This document shows positions 44,521-55,690 of a stretch of DNA of 64,000 nucleotides, piece by piece (positions within the stretch are counted from its first letter, which is position 1; every line of letters begins with the position of its first letter). A model generated the notes under the pieces. It ran no database searches. It saw only the letters and a program-made list of their open reading frames with translations, and was not told where the DNA came from. The stretch lies in the NCBI GenBank assembly GCA_028023455.1, contig JAQFVV010006310.1:872001-936000 (forward strand), read 5' to 3'. Source of the DNA: Epiperipatus broadwayi. Its lineage: Eukaryota; Onychophora; Udeonychophora; Euonychophora; Peripatidae. A program made the position numbers and the translations under genes.

Positions 44521-46640
44521 ATAAATAGATAATTATAAAAAAATCCTTGAACCAAAAAATTAATTGAACTTCTATCTGTAAGAAGGAAAAAAATCATTGG
44601 TATTGCTGATGTGTACACATTTACATTTATTAATATTATTTTACAGGGAAAATAATAATTGTGAATATTGAATATGTTTTTAGTGATTTTGTTTTAAAGT
44701 TGTTGTTTTTTTTACTGGGTTTAAAATGATATAGGGGCATTCTCATTTTCAAAAGAAAAAGAGAGTAGGAGGTTCAAATTACTTTGTAATGAAGAGAATA
44801 ATAATTATGTTATATGAAAATATATATACAATATGGAATTATGTGCAAAATTTAAGTTTGTTATATTATCATCTTCTAATATTTTTTTTTGTCTATTAGT
44901 CAACTTTATTAAATAATTGTTTAAAAAAATAGCTTCTGAAGTTATTTTTTTATTTCTTTATTCTTCTTGCTATCTATTCTGTGAATTATCAGTGTGTGAC
45001 TGATTTCATTATAGAACTATGTTTTAGGAGATTTGTAAGTTATCTCAGTGAAATTATGACAAATTAAACATGTATATTTTCTCGTTAACAATCCTAAGAT
45101 CCTTCCGATCCCAAAGGCTAGTTCAGGCAATAATGGCATTCACAATATTTATGTGTGAGTGTCCTGTGGACATCCATGCATATCTCTGTAGAATTATTTG
45201 GAATGCACTAAATTATCTTAAAGTTTATATACTTCATTTTATTAAAATTTTATAATGATCATTAATGATGGCCAGTATATTCATTATAGCAGATGGCTAA
45301 GAGCATTGATATTATGACCAGCATTTTTTATGTTATTATTGATAATTTAGCATTCAAATATATATGCTAGATGATGATTAGCCTAAGTTTTTTATAGTGT
45401 ACATCTTTTAACTCTAGTCACAAAAGATGACTGATGCTTCTTGATGGTTAGTTTTTTATTATATTATTTATTATTACATATTTATAACTTACATATTACT
45501 TATAATGGCTTCTAATACTGATTTTTGTTCATGAACATGATGTTTTGAGAATGTTGATTTCCATCACCATTGAGTCCACCTTGTATGCATCATTATTAGT
45601 GATGTAACTAATATGTGCTTTGAATAATCACCACTTAGGTATGTACTACTATTACTGGAAAAAAATATCAATTTATATTTACATATGTTAGTTTCAACAA
45701 TCATAATTAGATCTTCAATATCATTTACATACTTACAGTACTAATATAAAAATTTGTATGATAATTCCAAGAAAATATTAGATATAAAATTTGTTGTGAA
45801 TTGAGATATAAGGATAGTAAAATTAATTCATAAAAGGGATCAAATGTTATAGAAAATAAAAATTAATAATTCAAAAATATTAATATGGGATCAAAATAAA
45901 ACCAATATTTAAACTAAAGATTTTTATTTTTAAAAGGAAAAAAATAATATATATTAGAATATGGAGTCTGAGCACTAAGAATATATTGAGAAATGGAGAA
46001 AAGATTAAAATTTGTCATGTGATTTACATAGGAGGACATAAAATATTGAACATTTACTATTAGCATCTTGCAGTTTTAATAAAGAAATTATTATGAAATT
46101 GTGGGATAAAAGTGAATTAATAGAGTTTTTTTTATTTTTTATTTTAGGTTAGAATTAAAAGAGAAATTATAAATAAATTGTGATTAAAATGAGTACAGTT
46201 CTTGAAAAGAAATAGAAATTAAAGAATTTTATTAATATATACTATATATAAATTAATGATAATTAATACCTATTATCAGTGATTTGGGAAAATGATAACA
46301 TGCTTTATATCACATAGCAGACATGTTTATAAGTTTCAGTAGCCATAAAATAATTTATTGTATATATAGTTAATTCAATCGAAAGTTTATAAAAAAATTA
46401 AATTATTTTTCTACCTGACCAAAATATATTTATATTTTGGGGTTATTAATTTTGTAAAAGCACTCATTTGCCATTTTTTTATTTTACCGCTCAAATAAAA
46501 TAACACATATAATCATGATATGGTTTATAAAAAACAATTAAAATTTATACCTAGCCAAATTTTTAATTATATATATGCTTTTTGATTAAAAAAAAAACCC
46601 ATTCATTTAACAATAATCAAATAGTTTATTGCTCAGCATT
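44521..46640. other. AT-rich non-coding DNA
   Basis: No supported gene. A 61-codon plus frame at 45070-45255 is less AT-biased than its neighbours, but no domain is recognisable. Confidence 0.35.
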
Positions 46641-46644
46641 TCAT

Positions 46645-46740
46645 AACAAGTGCAAGTATCAGAAGTGACATGACTGGACCCATTTGATCTTGAGCTCCAA
46701 AGTTGGCCATGCGTTATACAATGCAGGACCACTTTTAGTA
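46645..46740. other. GC-elevated pocket, unidentified
   Basis: ACATGACTGGACCC, TTGAGCTCCAAAG and TTGGCCATGCG stand out in an AT-rich region. A short minus-strand open stretch (ALYNAWPTLELKIKW) crosses it. It may be an old repeat or an exon fragment; I cannot tell. Confidence 0.25.
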
Positions 46741-48180
46741 ATAATGTGCATTATAGCATTTTACGCTTCTAAAAAAGCAGACCAAAATCTGATTTATATA
46801 AGATTCTAGCTAATTATAATTATGATTATTGAGGTTTAGAAGCTTAATGCAACTTAAGGACACTTTCTTTTATGAGTTTTATATTATCATTGAAAGTATT
46901 ATTTGGCTATATACTTTTTAAAGAGTGTTTTGAATTTTAATATATTTTACACATCAATAAATACAATATTGTTTATGTATAAATAAGACCAATTTTATAT
47001 CTGTGATATAATGGATATTCACTCTTTTTTAGAATCTTGCTATATCTATAACATCTTATATACACCCATGACTGAACTGCAAGTGGTTATTTTGCATTAG
47101 CATTTTAATGTAGTAATTAAAATGATACTGAAAAGTTTATTAATACTATTTGATGAAATAGTCAATTCTTAAAATTAAATGTTAGTATTAAATAAATGTC
47201 CTCACTATACATTTATGTGAATTGTATATTATTTATATAAATGCACACATTTGTTCATGCACAAAAAAAAATATCTGCCTTATTTGAGACATGATTATTT
47301 AGAAAAAAAGCCATGTTTTATATCATGTAAGCTCAGCTTATGTAAATACATTAGAAAATGTTACTGAAGTAGAATATTTTTATATATATAATCTCTATAT
47401 AACAATTCTAAGCATTCATTTATTCCTTAGAGCTTATTAAAGTTTTGTTTATAAATATTCACAGATTAGATATAAATATGTAGTCTAAAATTTTTTGATT
47501 GATAAAATAAATCTTTTTATTAAATTTATTTTTATAGTATTATATATACTATAATAATAATTTTTGATTGCTCCAAATATAACAGAACATTTGGTGAGCA
47601 AAAATGAATATATTATGATTAATATACATTCAAATAAAAATTGTTAAATTCAAATAAATTACAATAATATTAACTAAATATCTATGATAATAATGATTAT
47701 GACTCATAATCTAGCATTGAATGCTAAACTAATTACTACTATTCCAAATATATTTTAATTTGAATTTCTAATTTTAATAATAATAATAAAAAGAAACTTA
47801 AGATGTTAAACCTTCTAAGTAGAAAGTTTACTTATGAATGCCTGATCATTATTTATAAATTATTAACATTATTCTTGCATGCCCCCCAGAGTATTGCATG
47901 ATTTCTCAGAGTTTTGAATATTAGCAGCAGAATGGATGTTAATAGCATAATGTTTGGAATTAGTTTGATAAGCAAACAGTCTAAATTGATTAATAATAAA
48001 AATGAGTTAATAATATATTTATAAATTTGTTGTTTATGTATTTGTAACTATTACTAAATATAATAAATATAATACAAAATAGTAAAAATAATTATTAGAG
48101 ATATTTTAAACCTTAGGCCTTAGAATAATTGTATTAATAAAATCTTATCAAGTGTAAAATTTGAAATGTTTCAAAACCAT
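46741..48180. other. AT-rich non-coding DNA
   Basis: No supported feature. Confidence 0.4.
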
Positions 48181-48199
48181 GGTTTTCTGCAGATATCAT

Positions 48200-48850
48200 T
48201 CTATATTTACATATAAATCTTAATTAGTTCATCCAGGATGGCAGTTGTCTTCTTTGGGCATTTGGTGATATTAGAGAGGCTATACAGTAGGCCATGATAA
48301 GTCTTACAGTACAGTTCATTTCTCTCCTCATGATATAATTAAAGTAGGCAATGGCTGGTTTTAGAAAACTTTCAGCATTACTTTCTAAATTTGATTGCAT
48401 CATTTTGGGTGTATTGACTGGTATTGTGGTTGGTTTTCTAGCCACTTATGTTAAATAGTCTTTTTCTAACTAATGTTATATTTACTATGTGGGATCTTAG
48501 TATTGAAAAATTTTTTAAAATCAGCAAGACATTGCAGTGATTTAAACTAAGATGAGAAACTGTTTTAACCAGCAGTTTCACTTCTCTTTATGGAGTCATT
48601 GTAACAGTGCTTCTTGAGTTAAAGCTTGGAATAGAAATTTGCCTTGGATTCGTCGGTGTGAAATGTGCACTAATTGCATGATAATATTCAAATGCATGTA
48701 TATTTGGATTAAAACAAACAAAAAAGAAAATGAAACCATTTTGATATTTACAAAGTTAGTCAGAAACACACGGCCTTGGGTGCTCGCAACATTCACCCCA
48801 ACCTCAGGCTGTCCTTGATGTTTACACATCATGCATAGATAAATGTATTC
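48200..48850. other. Compositionally distinct region with two minus-strand open frames
   Basis: The minus frames at 48224-48445 (73 codons, with MARKPTTIPVNTPKMMQ and a hydrophobic stretch LIMAYCIASLI) and 48596-48832 (78 codons, starting MMCKHQGQPEVG) use a broader codon mix than most short frames here. G+C is higher, especially near 48770-48820. Neither peptide is recognised and no splice sites are convincing. The region may be a decayed repeat or may hold host exon fragments. Confidence 0.25.
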
Positions 48851-50040
48851 AAAAAGATGAAAATTAAAATCACCAGAAAAAATACACCCTTAAACATATA
48901 CCTAATTCACATATTATTGCTTATAATAACTTCTTTCATATACACTTTACCTAATTATAAATATACCTAATTATAAATTAAATAATTATCATTTAATCAA
49001 GGTAGAATAGGATTACAAAATATAACACATTTTAACACATAGTCTGTATTATATTGTGAATTATATAATATATAAATATGTCCTTTTATTATTGATAGCC
49101 ATATAAATATTTTTAGTATGAGTATAAAAAATGGTATCCTATTGTGTAACTAGTATTCCTTCTAGTTTTAGCATTCAATGATATGTATATTAAAAAAATA
49201 AATAATCTTTTATTAAATTTTCTTTGTTTAGAAAATTGTCATAGCCAGAGGAGTGAGTTTTATTCTAGATATATATTGTAAGATAATTTTTAAAGGGAAT
49301 GTTTTTTTTTTAGTTGTTAAAGAAGGGAAAACAATAACAACTTAATAAAAGATAATCCATTTATATATAAACACACATTTTGCCGAATGCTAAAGCTAAA
49401 GATCATATCTTCTGAATAAGATTATTTGGTTTTACATAAATTAAAACAATAAGAAAAATTCACCCTATAATTTAAAAACTAAGTCATAAGCTGAGCTTAT
49501 ATAAGAACAGAGTCTAGTAGTTACTTCATTTACTATAAAATGATAATTTCTAATGTTTCATATATATATATTTAACAAATGATAATGTGTTTATTTGCAT
49601 ATATTATTAAAAAATATTTTTCATGGAAATAATTTTAAATTGTGTAATACTAAATTATATCTATAATTTTTAATATATTAACCATAGCTTAATACAATAA
49701 AATTCTATATTTTATCTTGAAATGCAATTTCCATCCTAAAATATGAATTATTTGTAACTACTGCTTCATCAATAATTTTCATATGTTTACATCACTACTT
49801 TTCCTGTAATTCTAATCAAATTTTTCGATGTAAGACACTTATATAAAATCATTAACTATAAAATTGTATAATCCTCTCCTTTAATTGGTAGGTAATTTCT
49901 TCTATGTAAATGTTATATATTATTATTTCAATCTTATAAATTATTAAGAAAGTTCATGAAACTATATGCAGGATATAGATATATTTGTCTTTAGTACTTG
50001 TTTGAATATAATGTAAATTATTTTAATTAAACAAGTAATT
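48851..50040. other. AT-rich non-coding DNA
   Basis: No supported feature. Confidence 0.4.
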
Positions 50041-50071
50041 AAACATATTTAATGTTCAAGGGGTTTTTTTT

Positions 50072-50094
50072 GGGAGGGGGAGGGGAGGCAGGGG
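50072..50094 (+). other. Potential G-quadruplex
   Basis: Runs of GGG, GGGGG, GGGG, GG and GGGG separated by one or two bases form a canonical four-run G-quadruplex motif, an isolated G block in AT-rich DNA. A further GGGG lies at 50060. Confidence 0.7.
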
Positions 50095-50237
50095 AGAATT
50101 ATTATTGCATTCTCTACCTCAATCCTACCACATTTTAATCATCCACCAGAACAAAATCTCTCATTTTGCATGCAATTCATTAACATTCTTCTCTCTTCAG
50201 ATGCTAGAAATCTCAAACATTTGAATCTCATTTATGT

Positions 50238-50410
50238 GTTGATATTTAATCATTGTCATCATTTTCAATTATTGAGTCACTGCAGGATGAAGAACCCTTC
50301 AAATTTAATCCAATTTTTTAATCTCTAACATTTTTATAATTATTTAATAAATCTTTATCATTTAGACATTTAATATATTGCTTTATCATTCATCAGCAAT
50401 TTTTCTATTA
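50238..50410 (-). mobile_element. RTE fragment with internal deletion
   Basis: The first part (TGTCATCATTTTCAATTATT, CACTGCAGGATGAAG, TTTAATCCA) matches the 3' end of the RTE at 62.34-62.40 kb. From about 50345 the match jumps to the RT region (TCTTTATCATTTAGA, then ATTGCTTT as at 63680-63715), so the RT body is deleted. The continuation of this copy appears at 52440. Confidence 0.65.
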
Positions 50411-51690
50411 CAAATGTTATTAATCTATTACTTCCTTTGTTTTGCTGTAATATTTTATATGAATAGAATTTGTACACCTTATTTCAAACATTTTATAGCA
50501 AAAATACTTCAACTATCTTGCAGTCTTCTTCAGAGCTATGATGTCATGATAAATAAAATAAATAATATAATAAACAAATGTAATTAAATAAAAATAAGTT
50601 ACACAAAATATAATAAAAGTAAAATAAATAGAATAAATTAAAACCAATAAAATAAAATAATCCAGATAATATAAAATAAAATATACAACAATAAATTGAA
50701 ATATAAAATAAATATAGGTTATACATGTATATTCTTGTCTTTTTATATATATATTAATGAATAACCATTAATTTAAATATATTACAATTCATTATTTTTT
50801 TAATATTCCCTAATTATTACTATTCTTTATGAATTAAATCAATTAGAAAATTGTAATTTTATTATCCCCAAATTAATAAAATACTTATGATTTTATCTTT
50901 ATATATTTCTTTGTTTAATATTGATCCATTTACTAAAAATATACTCTATGGTACTTTGGGATTATCACTGTTTTGCACCATATTGATTCTAACACATTTT
51001 ATTTTTACTTTTTAAAAAGATTAGAAAACTTTGTATTTAAAAAAAATAGTTTTTGAATTCAAGTTCATTTAAAAAAATTATTAGCACATTGAAATTTATA
51101 TTTAAAAAATGAGTTTTTGAGCTCAATTTTAAATAAATTATTACCAATACAATAGAAATCAATGATTTTTTTTAATAAAAATTAGAAACAAAAGCAAATT
51201 TTGATATTTAGTTTTATTGAATTCTAAATCTTTTATTTATATCATATTCAGAATACTTTTTAAAAAATTAATTTGAACTCAAAACTTCATTTTTAAAGTA
51301 TAAAGTTTGCTAAACCTAAATCAATACAGTACTTCCAAATATATTCACAAAGTTAAAAAAATATGGCAGGAAGCAGTAGTAATCCCAAATTACTTATTTT
51401 TTTAATTTTTAAGTCATATATAATATTTACCATTCTCTTATTTAATCTGTTATTAATAATGTTTCTTTATATTTATCTTTTCACTTGACATCTATAGATC
51501 ATAAATATTATAAACTTTTTTTGATCTTAATACTATTTCAGTTTCTTAAAAATTTCCAAAAAAAAAAAACATTTTTTTTTTAATTTTAAATTTAATTATA
51601 TTATATCATAGTTCTTTCTATTATGTATTATTTAAACTAACTATATAATCAATGCAACTTTTATATATATATATTTAAAATAAAAATTCA
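50411..51690. other. AT-rich insertion between RTE pieces
   Basis: Together with the two hairpin elements that follow, this forms a roughly 2-kb block separating two collinear RTE pieces. It is made of AAATAA-type simple sequence. No frame is credible; the 60-codon minus frame at 50544 is almost all Y, L, F and I. Confidence 0.45.
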
Positions 51691-51694
51691 TATA

Positions 51695-51880
51695 TTAGTA
51701 GCCAAAAAAAATTAAACTTTACTAAAATTCTTCCATAATCATAGTTTCATCTATTAATGAATAGACCTTTTCAAGTTAATAGATGAAGCCATGGTTGTGG
51801 AAGAATTTTAGTAAAGTTTAGTTGTTGTTTTTTTGGCTAGTATTGTAATGTTATATTAATTTTTAGTTAATTTATTTATA
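51695..51880. mobile_element. Hairpin miniature element, second copy
   Basis: AGCCAAAAAAAATTAAAC, TTTACTAAAATTCTTCCA and TCATCTATTAA on the left are matched in reverse order and complement by TTAATAGATGA, TGGAAGAATTTTAGTAAA and GTTTTTTTGGCT on the right. The right arm continues as TAGTATTGTAATGTTATA, the same phrase as in 35588-35690. Confidence 0.7.
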
Positions 51881-52127
51881 TATTTATATATTTTTAACTT
51901 ATTAATTCATATCATTTATAACCTATTTCTTTTGATTTATTATTTAATAAATTGCTAAATTATATATTTTTTCTTTTAAAATCATATACTATTTTATATT
52001 TTAATACTATGCTAAGTTTTTTTACTTTATAAATATGTATTATATACAACTGTATTCATATTTAAAACTTTCTACAAATCTATATGCATTATATATTTTA
52101 TTATTATTTATATAAGTAATTTAATCT

Positions 52128-52258
52128 TAAAAATAATTATAAAATATACCAAATCTTTTAAAAACTTGTTTTTTATTTTTTTGCCACCAAAAATGAAATA
52201 TATATAAAATAAAAAACAAGTTTTTAAAAGATTTGGTGTATTTTATAATTATTTTTAA
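52128..52258. repeat. Long perfect hairpin
   Basis: The left arm (ATAATTATAAAATA, CCAAATCTTTTAAAAACTTG, TTTTTTATTTT) is complemented in reverse by the right arm (AAAATAAAAAACAAGTTTTT, AAAAGATTTGG, TGTATTTTATAATTAT) around a spacer of about 25 bp. One or two mismatches only, so it is young or conserved by conversion. Likely a foldback miniature transposon. Confidence 0.75.
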
Positions 52259-52439
52259 AAGTATTTTGACCACTTTTAATAAAGAAAATAAGGTGAAAGA
52301 GTTTATTTTTATTTGATTTAATCTTTAGATATTTCTTTTTATATATCTCTTTTTTAATTTTATGATAATGTTATAATAATCCCAGAATCTCTATTCAGTT
52401 TTGATTTTATCCTTTTTTTTTATTGCTATGAAGTATTTG

Positions 52440-52835
52440 AAATAAGATGTACAAATTGTAATTTTTTTTTATTACTTTATCTGATTATTGTATAATATCA
52501 ATAATAATTTCATTATTTCCAGAAACTTTTTCCTTCTTTTTAATTGCAAGTCTCACTTTTTTTAAGATGCTAGGCAATTGTAATAACTATAGAGAATATT
52601 TTATTTTTATTTTTATAGAATACACATTTCATGAAGTCATTTTTTATTAGCAATAGTTCTATCTTTTCCTCTTATTGTAGAAACAACTTTTCTTCCAAAT
52701 ACCAATATGTTATTTTACACTTTTGAGACTTTTATTCTCTTCTATAGTTTTATTTTCCAATTCACCATTGTATTTTCTAATATCATTAACATCTTGTATT
52801 GGACTTGAAGTCTTAAACCTCTGTGAAGAATTTAG
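52440..52835 (-). mobile_element. RTE fragment (RT N-terminal region)
   Basis: Matches 63720-64000 in order: TTCATTATTTCCAG, GCAAGTCTCACTT, ATGAAGTCAT, TAGTTCTATCTTTTCCTCTT, ATTGTAGAAACAA, then CTTTTGAGACTTTTAT and CAATTCACCATTGTATTTTC as in the middle piece near 20.6 kb. It continues the copy begun at 50238. Confidence 0.7.
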
Positions 52836-53290
52836 ATGAGAATCTGGATCACACAATTCCAAACTTTTTACTGCAAGTAGAGGATGGTTATATAGATTCC
52901 AAAACCATTACAGTTATAAAAATATTAAAATAATCAGTGAAGTTGCATCTGCTGATAATGAAACTGCTACTATGTTTTCATTACAATTTTTAAAAAATTA
53001 AGGAAGGTGAAACTCAAATGTAAAAATTTGAATACCCACACAGTACTGTAAATATATATGTAAATGTGCTTTCTCAATTTTTTATTTTTTTTAAAAAAAT
53101 TGTTTAATCTTAATTTATACATGCATAATCTATTAAGTATATATGCATGTTGAAAGTAACTGTACTTTACACTTACAATACAATAAACAATTATTGATAT
53201 ATTATAAGCTTGGCAACAAAATGTGAGCTATTATATATTGTATACATTATGAGCAGGCCTATTCATGGCTCCACTATATAATGACATGAT
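52836..53290. other. AT-rich non-coding DNA
   Basis: No supported feature. Confidence 0.4.
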
Positions 53291-53292
53291 GG

Positions 53293-53457
53293 GGTCAAAG
53301 TTGCGAGTACAAAAAGAATGACACTTGTAAATCAAATCATATATACATTGAAGTGAAGTATAATAATCATTAATATGTATACTTGAAATGAACAGGATCA
53401 AAATTGTGAATACAGAAAGATAGACACTTGTAAGTCAAATCATATATACCTTGAAGT
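53293..53457. repeat. Two-unit direct repeat, about 103-bp period
   Basis: GGTCAAAGTTGCGAGTAC, GACACTTGTAAATCAAATC and ATATATACATTGAAG recur as GATCAAAATTGTGAATAC, GACACTTGTAAGTCAAATC and ATATATACCTTGAAG. Confidence 0.8.
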
Positions 53458-53717
53458 TTTTTATGAGCAAAAGATATATTATGATTCATAGAAGCTTTTG
53501 AAAATGTTAAAATGTTGGTATCTCTAATATTGTATATGGTTATTCCCCAAAGCTCATATGAATTACAATATATTATATGTTTAACTGAAACACAGGCTTA
53601 TTATATACCTGTGTCTATACATGTGATATATAGGGTATATGAGCACAGACTTTCACATGACTCCACCACTCTTCACTCTATCTCATAAATACATATATGT
53701 CGAAAAGATAAATAATT

Positions 53718-53761
53718 ACCAATAGACGTATTTCATGCTAAACCAACAATCATCAGTTGGT
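53718..53761 (-). ncRNA. Hammerhead ribozyme, array unit 1
   Basis: Minus strand: ACCAA, CTGATGA, TTGTT-GGTTT-AGCAT (stem II with one mismatch at its base), GAAA, TACGTCTA, TTGGT. ACCAA pairs fully with TTGGT for stem I. Core and GAAA are consensus. Stem III has one mismatch. Confidence 0.65.
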
Positions 53762-54185
53762 CCAGATTACCATCTCCACACATATATGCCATAAGTGCTC
53801 AGATATATATTAAGATAGCCAATCCTCATACTTTAATGAACAGGGGACAGGCTTCAATCTACTCCACACTCCAATTCTTAAACCGTCCATCCAATTGAAA
53901 ATCTGATGATGGAATGCTCAACGCGAGATTCTTGTCACACCCAGGTTGACCTAAGGTCAATCTGACACCTCATGTACAGGATATAATCCATTTAATACAT
54001 ATCCAAGGGGATGGGCAGACATCTCTATTATGTAATAACTGAAACACAGACTTATTATATACCTGTGTCTATATATGTAATATATATGGTATATGAGCAC
54101 AGACTTTCACATGACCCACCACTCTCCACTCTATCTCATATCACTGATACACTCAAACACATATATGTCGAAAAGATAAATAATC

Positions 54186-54229
54186 ACCAATACATGTATT
54201 TCATGCTAAACCAGCAGTCATCAGTTGGT
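54186..54229 (-). ncRNA. Hammerhead ribozyme, array unit 2
   Basis: Minus strand: ACCAA, CTGATGA, CTGCT-GGTTT-AGCAT (four of five stem II pairs), GAAA, TACATGTA, TTGGT. Stem III can pair A-U, U-G and A-U. The core is consensus, with a UA cleavage position before TTGGT. Confidence 0.65.
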
Positions 54230-54593
54230 CCAGAATACCATCTCTACGCATATATGCTATAAGTGCTCAGATATATATTAAGATAGCCAATCCTCAAACT
54301 TTCATGGACAGGCTTCAATCTACTCCACACTCCAACTCTTCAACCGTCCATCCAATTGAAAATCTGATGATGGCATGCTCAAAGGACACCCTGAAGCCGA
54401 GATTCTTGTCACATCCATGCCGACCTAAAGACAATCTGAGACCTTGTGTACAGAACATAATCCATTTAATACATATACAAGGGATGGGCAGACATAGGGT
54501 ATATGAGCACAGACTTTCACATGACCCACCACTCTCCATTCTATCTCATAACACTGATACACTCAAACACATATGTCGAAAATATAAATAATC

Positions 54594-54637
54594 ACCAATA
54601 GACGTATTTCATGCTAAACCAGCATTCATCAGTTAGT
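54594..54637 (-). ncRNA. Hammerhead ribozyme, array unit 3 (best stem II)
   Basis: Minus strand: ACTAA, CTGATGA, ATGCT-GGTTT-AGCAT (five perfect stem II pairs with a five-base loop), GAAA, TACGTCTA, TTGGT. Stem I pairs over five positions with one G-U. This unit shows the ancestral stem II that the other units have partly lost. Confidence 0.7.
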
Positions 54638-54849
54638 CCAGATTACCATCTCCACACATATATGCTATAAGTGCTCAGATATATATTAAGATAACCAATC
54701 CTCATACTTTAATGGACAGGCTTCACTCTACTCCACATTCCAACTCTTCAACCGTCCATCCAATTGAAAATCTGATGATGGAATGCTCAAAGGCCACCCT
54801 GAGGCCGAGATTCTTGTCACACCCATGTTGACCTAAGGTCAATCTGACA

Positions 54850-54860
54850 CCTCATGTCTG
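54850..54860. other. Inversion junction of the ribozyme array
   Basis: CCTCATG of unit 3 passes directly into TCTGCCCATCCC, which is the reversed end of a unit. From here the array continues in the opposite orientation to about 55290. Confidence 0.75.
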
Positions 54861-55119
54861 CCCATCCCTTGTATGTGTATTAAATGGATTATGTTCTGTA
54901 CATGAGGTGTCAGATTGACCTTAGGTCGGCATGGGTGTGACAAGAATCTCGGCCTCAGGGTGGTCTTTGAGCATGCCATCATCAGATTTTTAATTGGATG
55001 GATAGTTGAAGAGTTGGAGTGTGGAGTAGATTGAAGCCTGTTCTTTAAAGTATGAGGATTGGTTATCTTAATATATATCTGAGCACTTATAGCATATATG
55101 TGTGGAGATGGTAATCTGG

Positions 55120-55163
55120 ACCAACTGATGATTTCTGGTTTAGCATGAAATACGTATATTGGT
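55120..55163 (+). ncRNA. Hammerhead ribozyme, array unit 4 (inverted)
   Basis: Plus strand: ACCAA, CTGATGA, TTTCT-GGTTT-AGCAT (three stem II pairs), GAAA, TACGTAT, A (cleavage base), TTGGT. Here stem III pairs fully (TA/TA outside a four-base loop including A15.1-U16.1). The core is consensus and stem II is the weakest of the four. Confidence 0.6.
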
Positions 55164-55290
55164 GATTATTTATGTTTTTGACATATATGTGTTTGAGTGT
55201 ATCAGTGTTATGAGATAGAGTGGAGAGTGGTGGGTCATGTGAAAGTCTGTGCTCATATATCCTATATATTATATATGTTTGTGGAGGGGA

Positions 55291-55690
55291 GGGGGGTCAA
55301 TTAAATGAAATAATAACATTGCTTCTTACAGAGAGTTAATGCATTTTCAGTGCTGAGCACTCAAAATTTTCAGTTCAATTGCATGAAATATTCTTTTCAG
55401 ATCTCCAACAATATATTTTTATCTGAATAAAAATAAAAACTTGCTCAATTTTATTGAAATTGTTCAATGAATGTCATGGATTATGTTCTTTAACAATGAG
55501 ATTAAAAGGCTTATTAATAAGCAGTACATGTCATTCTATTTATTCAGCAAATAAAGTTATTGATAAAATGTCTATTTCTAATTTCATCAAATTTGGATTC
55601 CCTCCTTCCTAAACTAAGGCATAAATATTCTGCAGCATTATTAATATGATAATGCTAATTTGGTAGATTCTGGATTCAATATGAAATAAA
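55291..55690. other. AT-rich non-coding DNA with weak LINE continuation
   Basis: A G-run (GGAGGGGAGGGGGG, about 55283-55296) ends the array. The rest may be the downstream RT part of the LINE fragment that follows, but no motif is clear. Confidence 0.35.

Larger units (their letters stand above)
53585..55290. mobile_element. Retrozyme-like array: three direct units and one inverted
   Basis: Units of about 410-470 bp repeat with high identity. Landmarks are CTGAAACACAG (53585, 54039), TATGAGCACAGACTTTCACA, the ribozyme, AGTGCTCAGATATATATTAA, CTACTCCACACTCCAA, GATTCTTGTCACA and TAATCCATTTAATACATAT. The third unit lacks about 60 bp at its start. The fourth is inverted, beginning near 54853 where CATGTCTGCCCATCCC turns back on itself. 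Each unit holds a hammerhead core and none encodes a protein; the open frames at 54011-54591 are read-through. Tandem non-coding units with one ribozyme each are what retrozymes look like after insertion of multimeric cDNA. Confidence 0.75.

Noticed and set aside
54011-54591. Open frames of 83, 95 and 74 codons on both strands
   Set aside because: They lie across the ribozyme repeat units, appear in both strands of the same units, and are not conserved as frames between units.
53585-55290. CRISPR-like direct repeats
   Set aside because: Units are hundreds of bases long with no short unique spacers, the context is animal DNA, and a ribozyme core explains the conservation.
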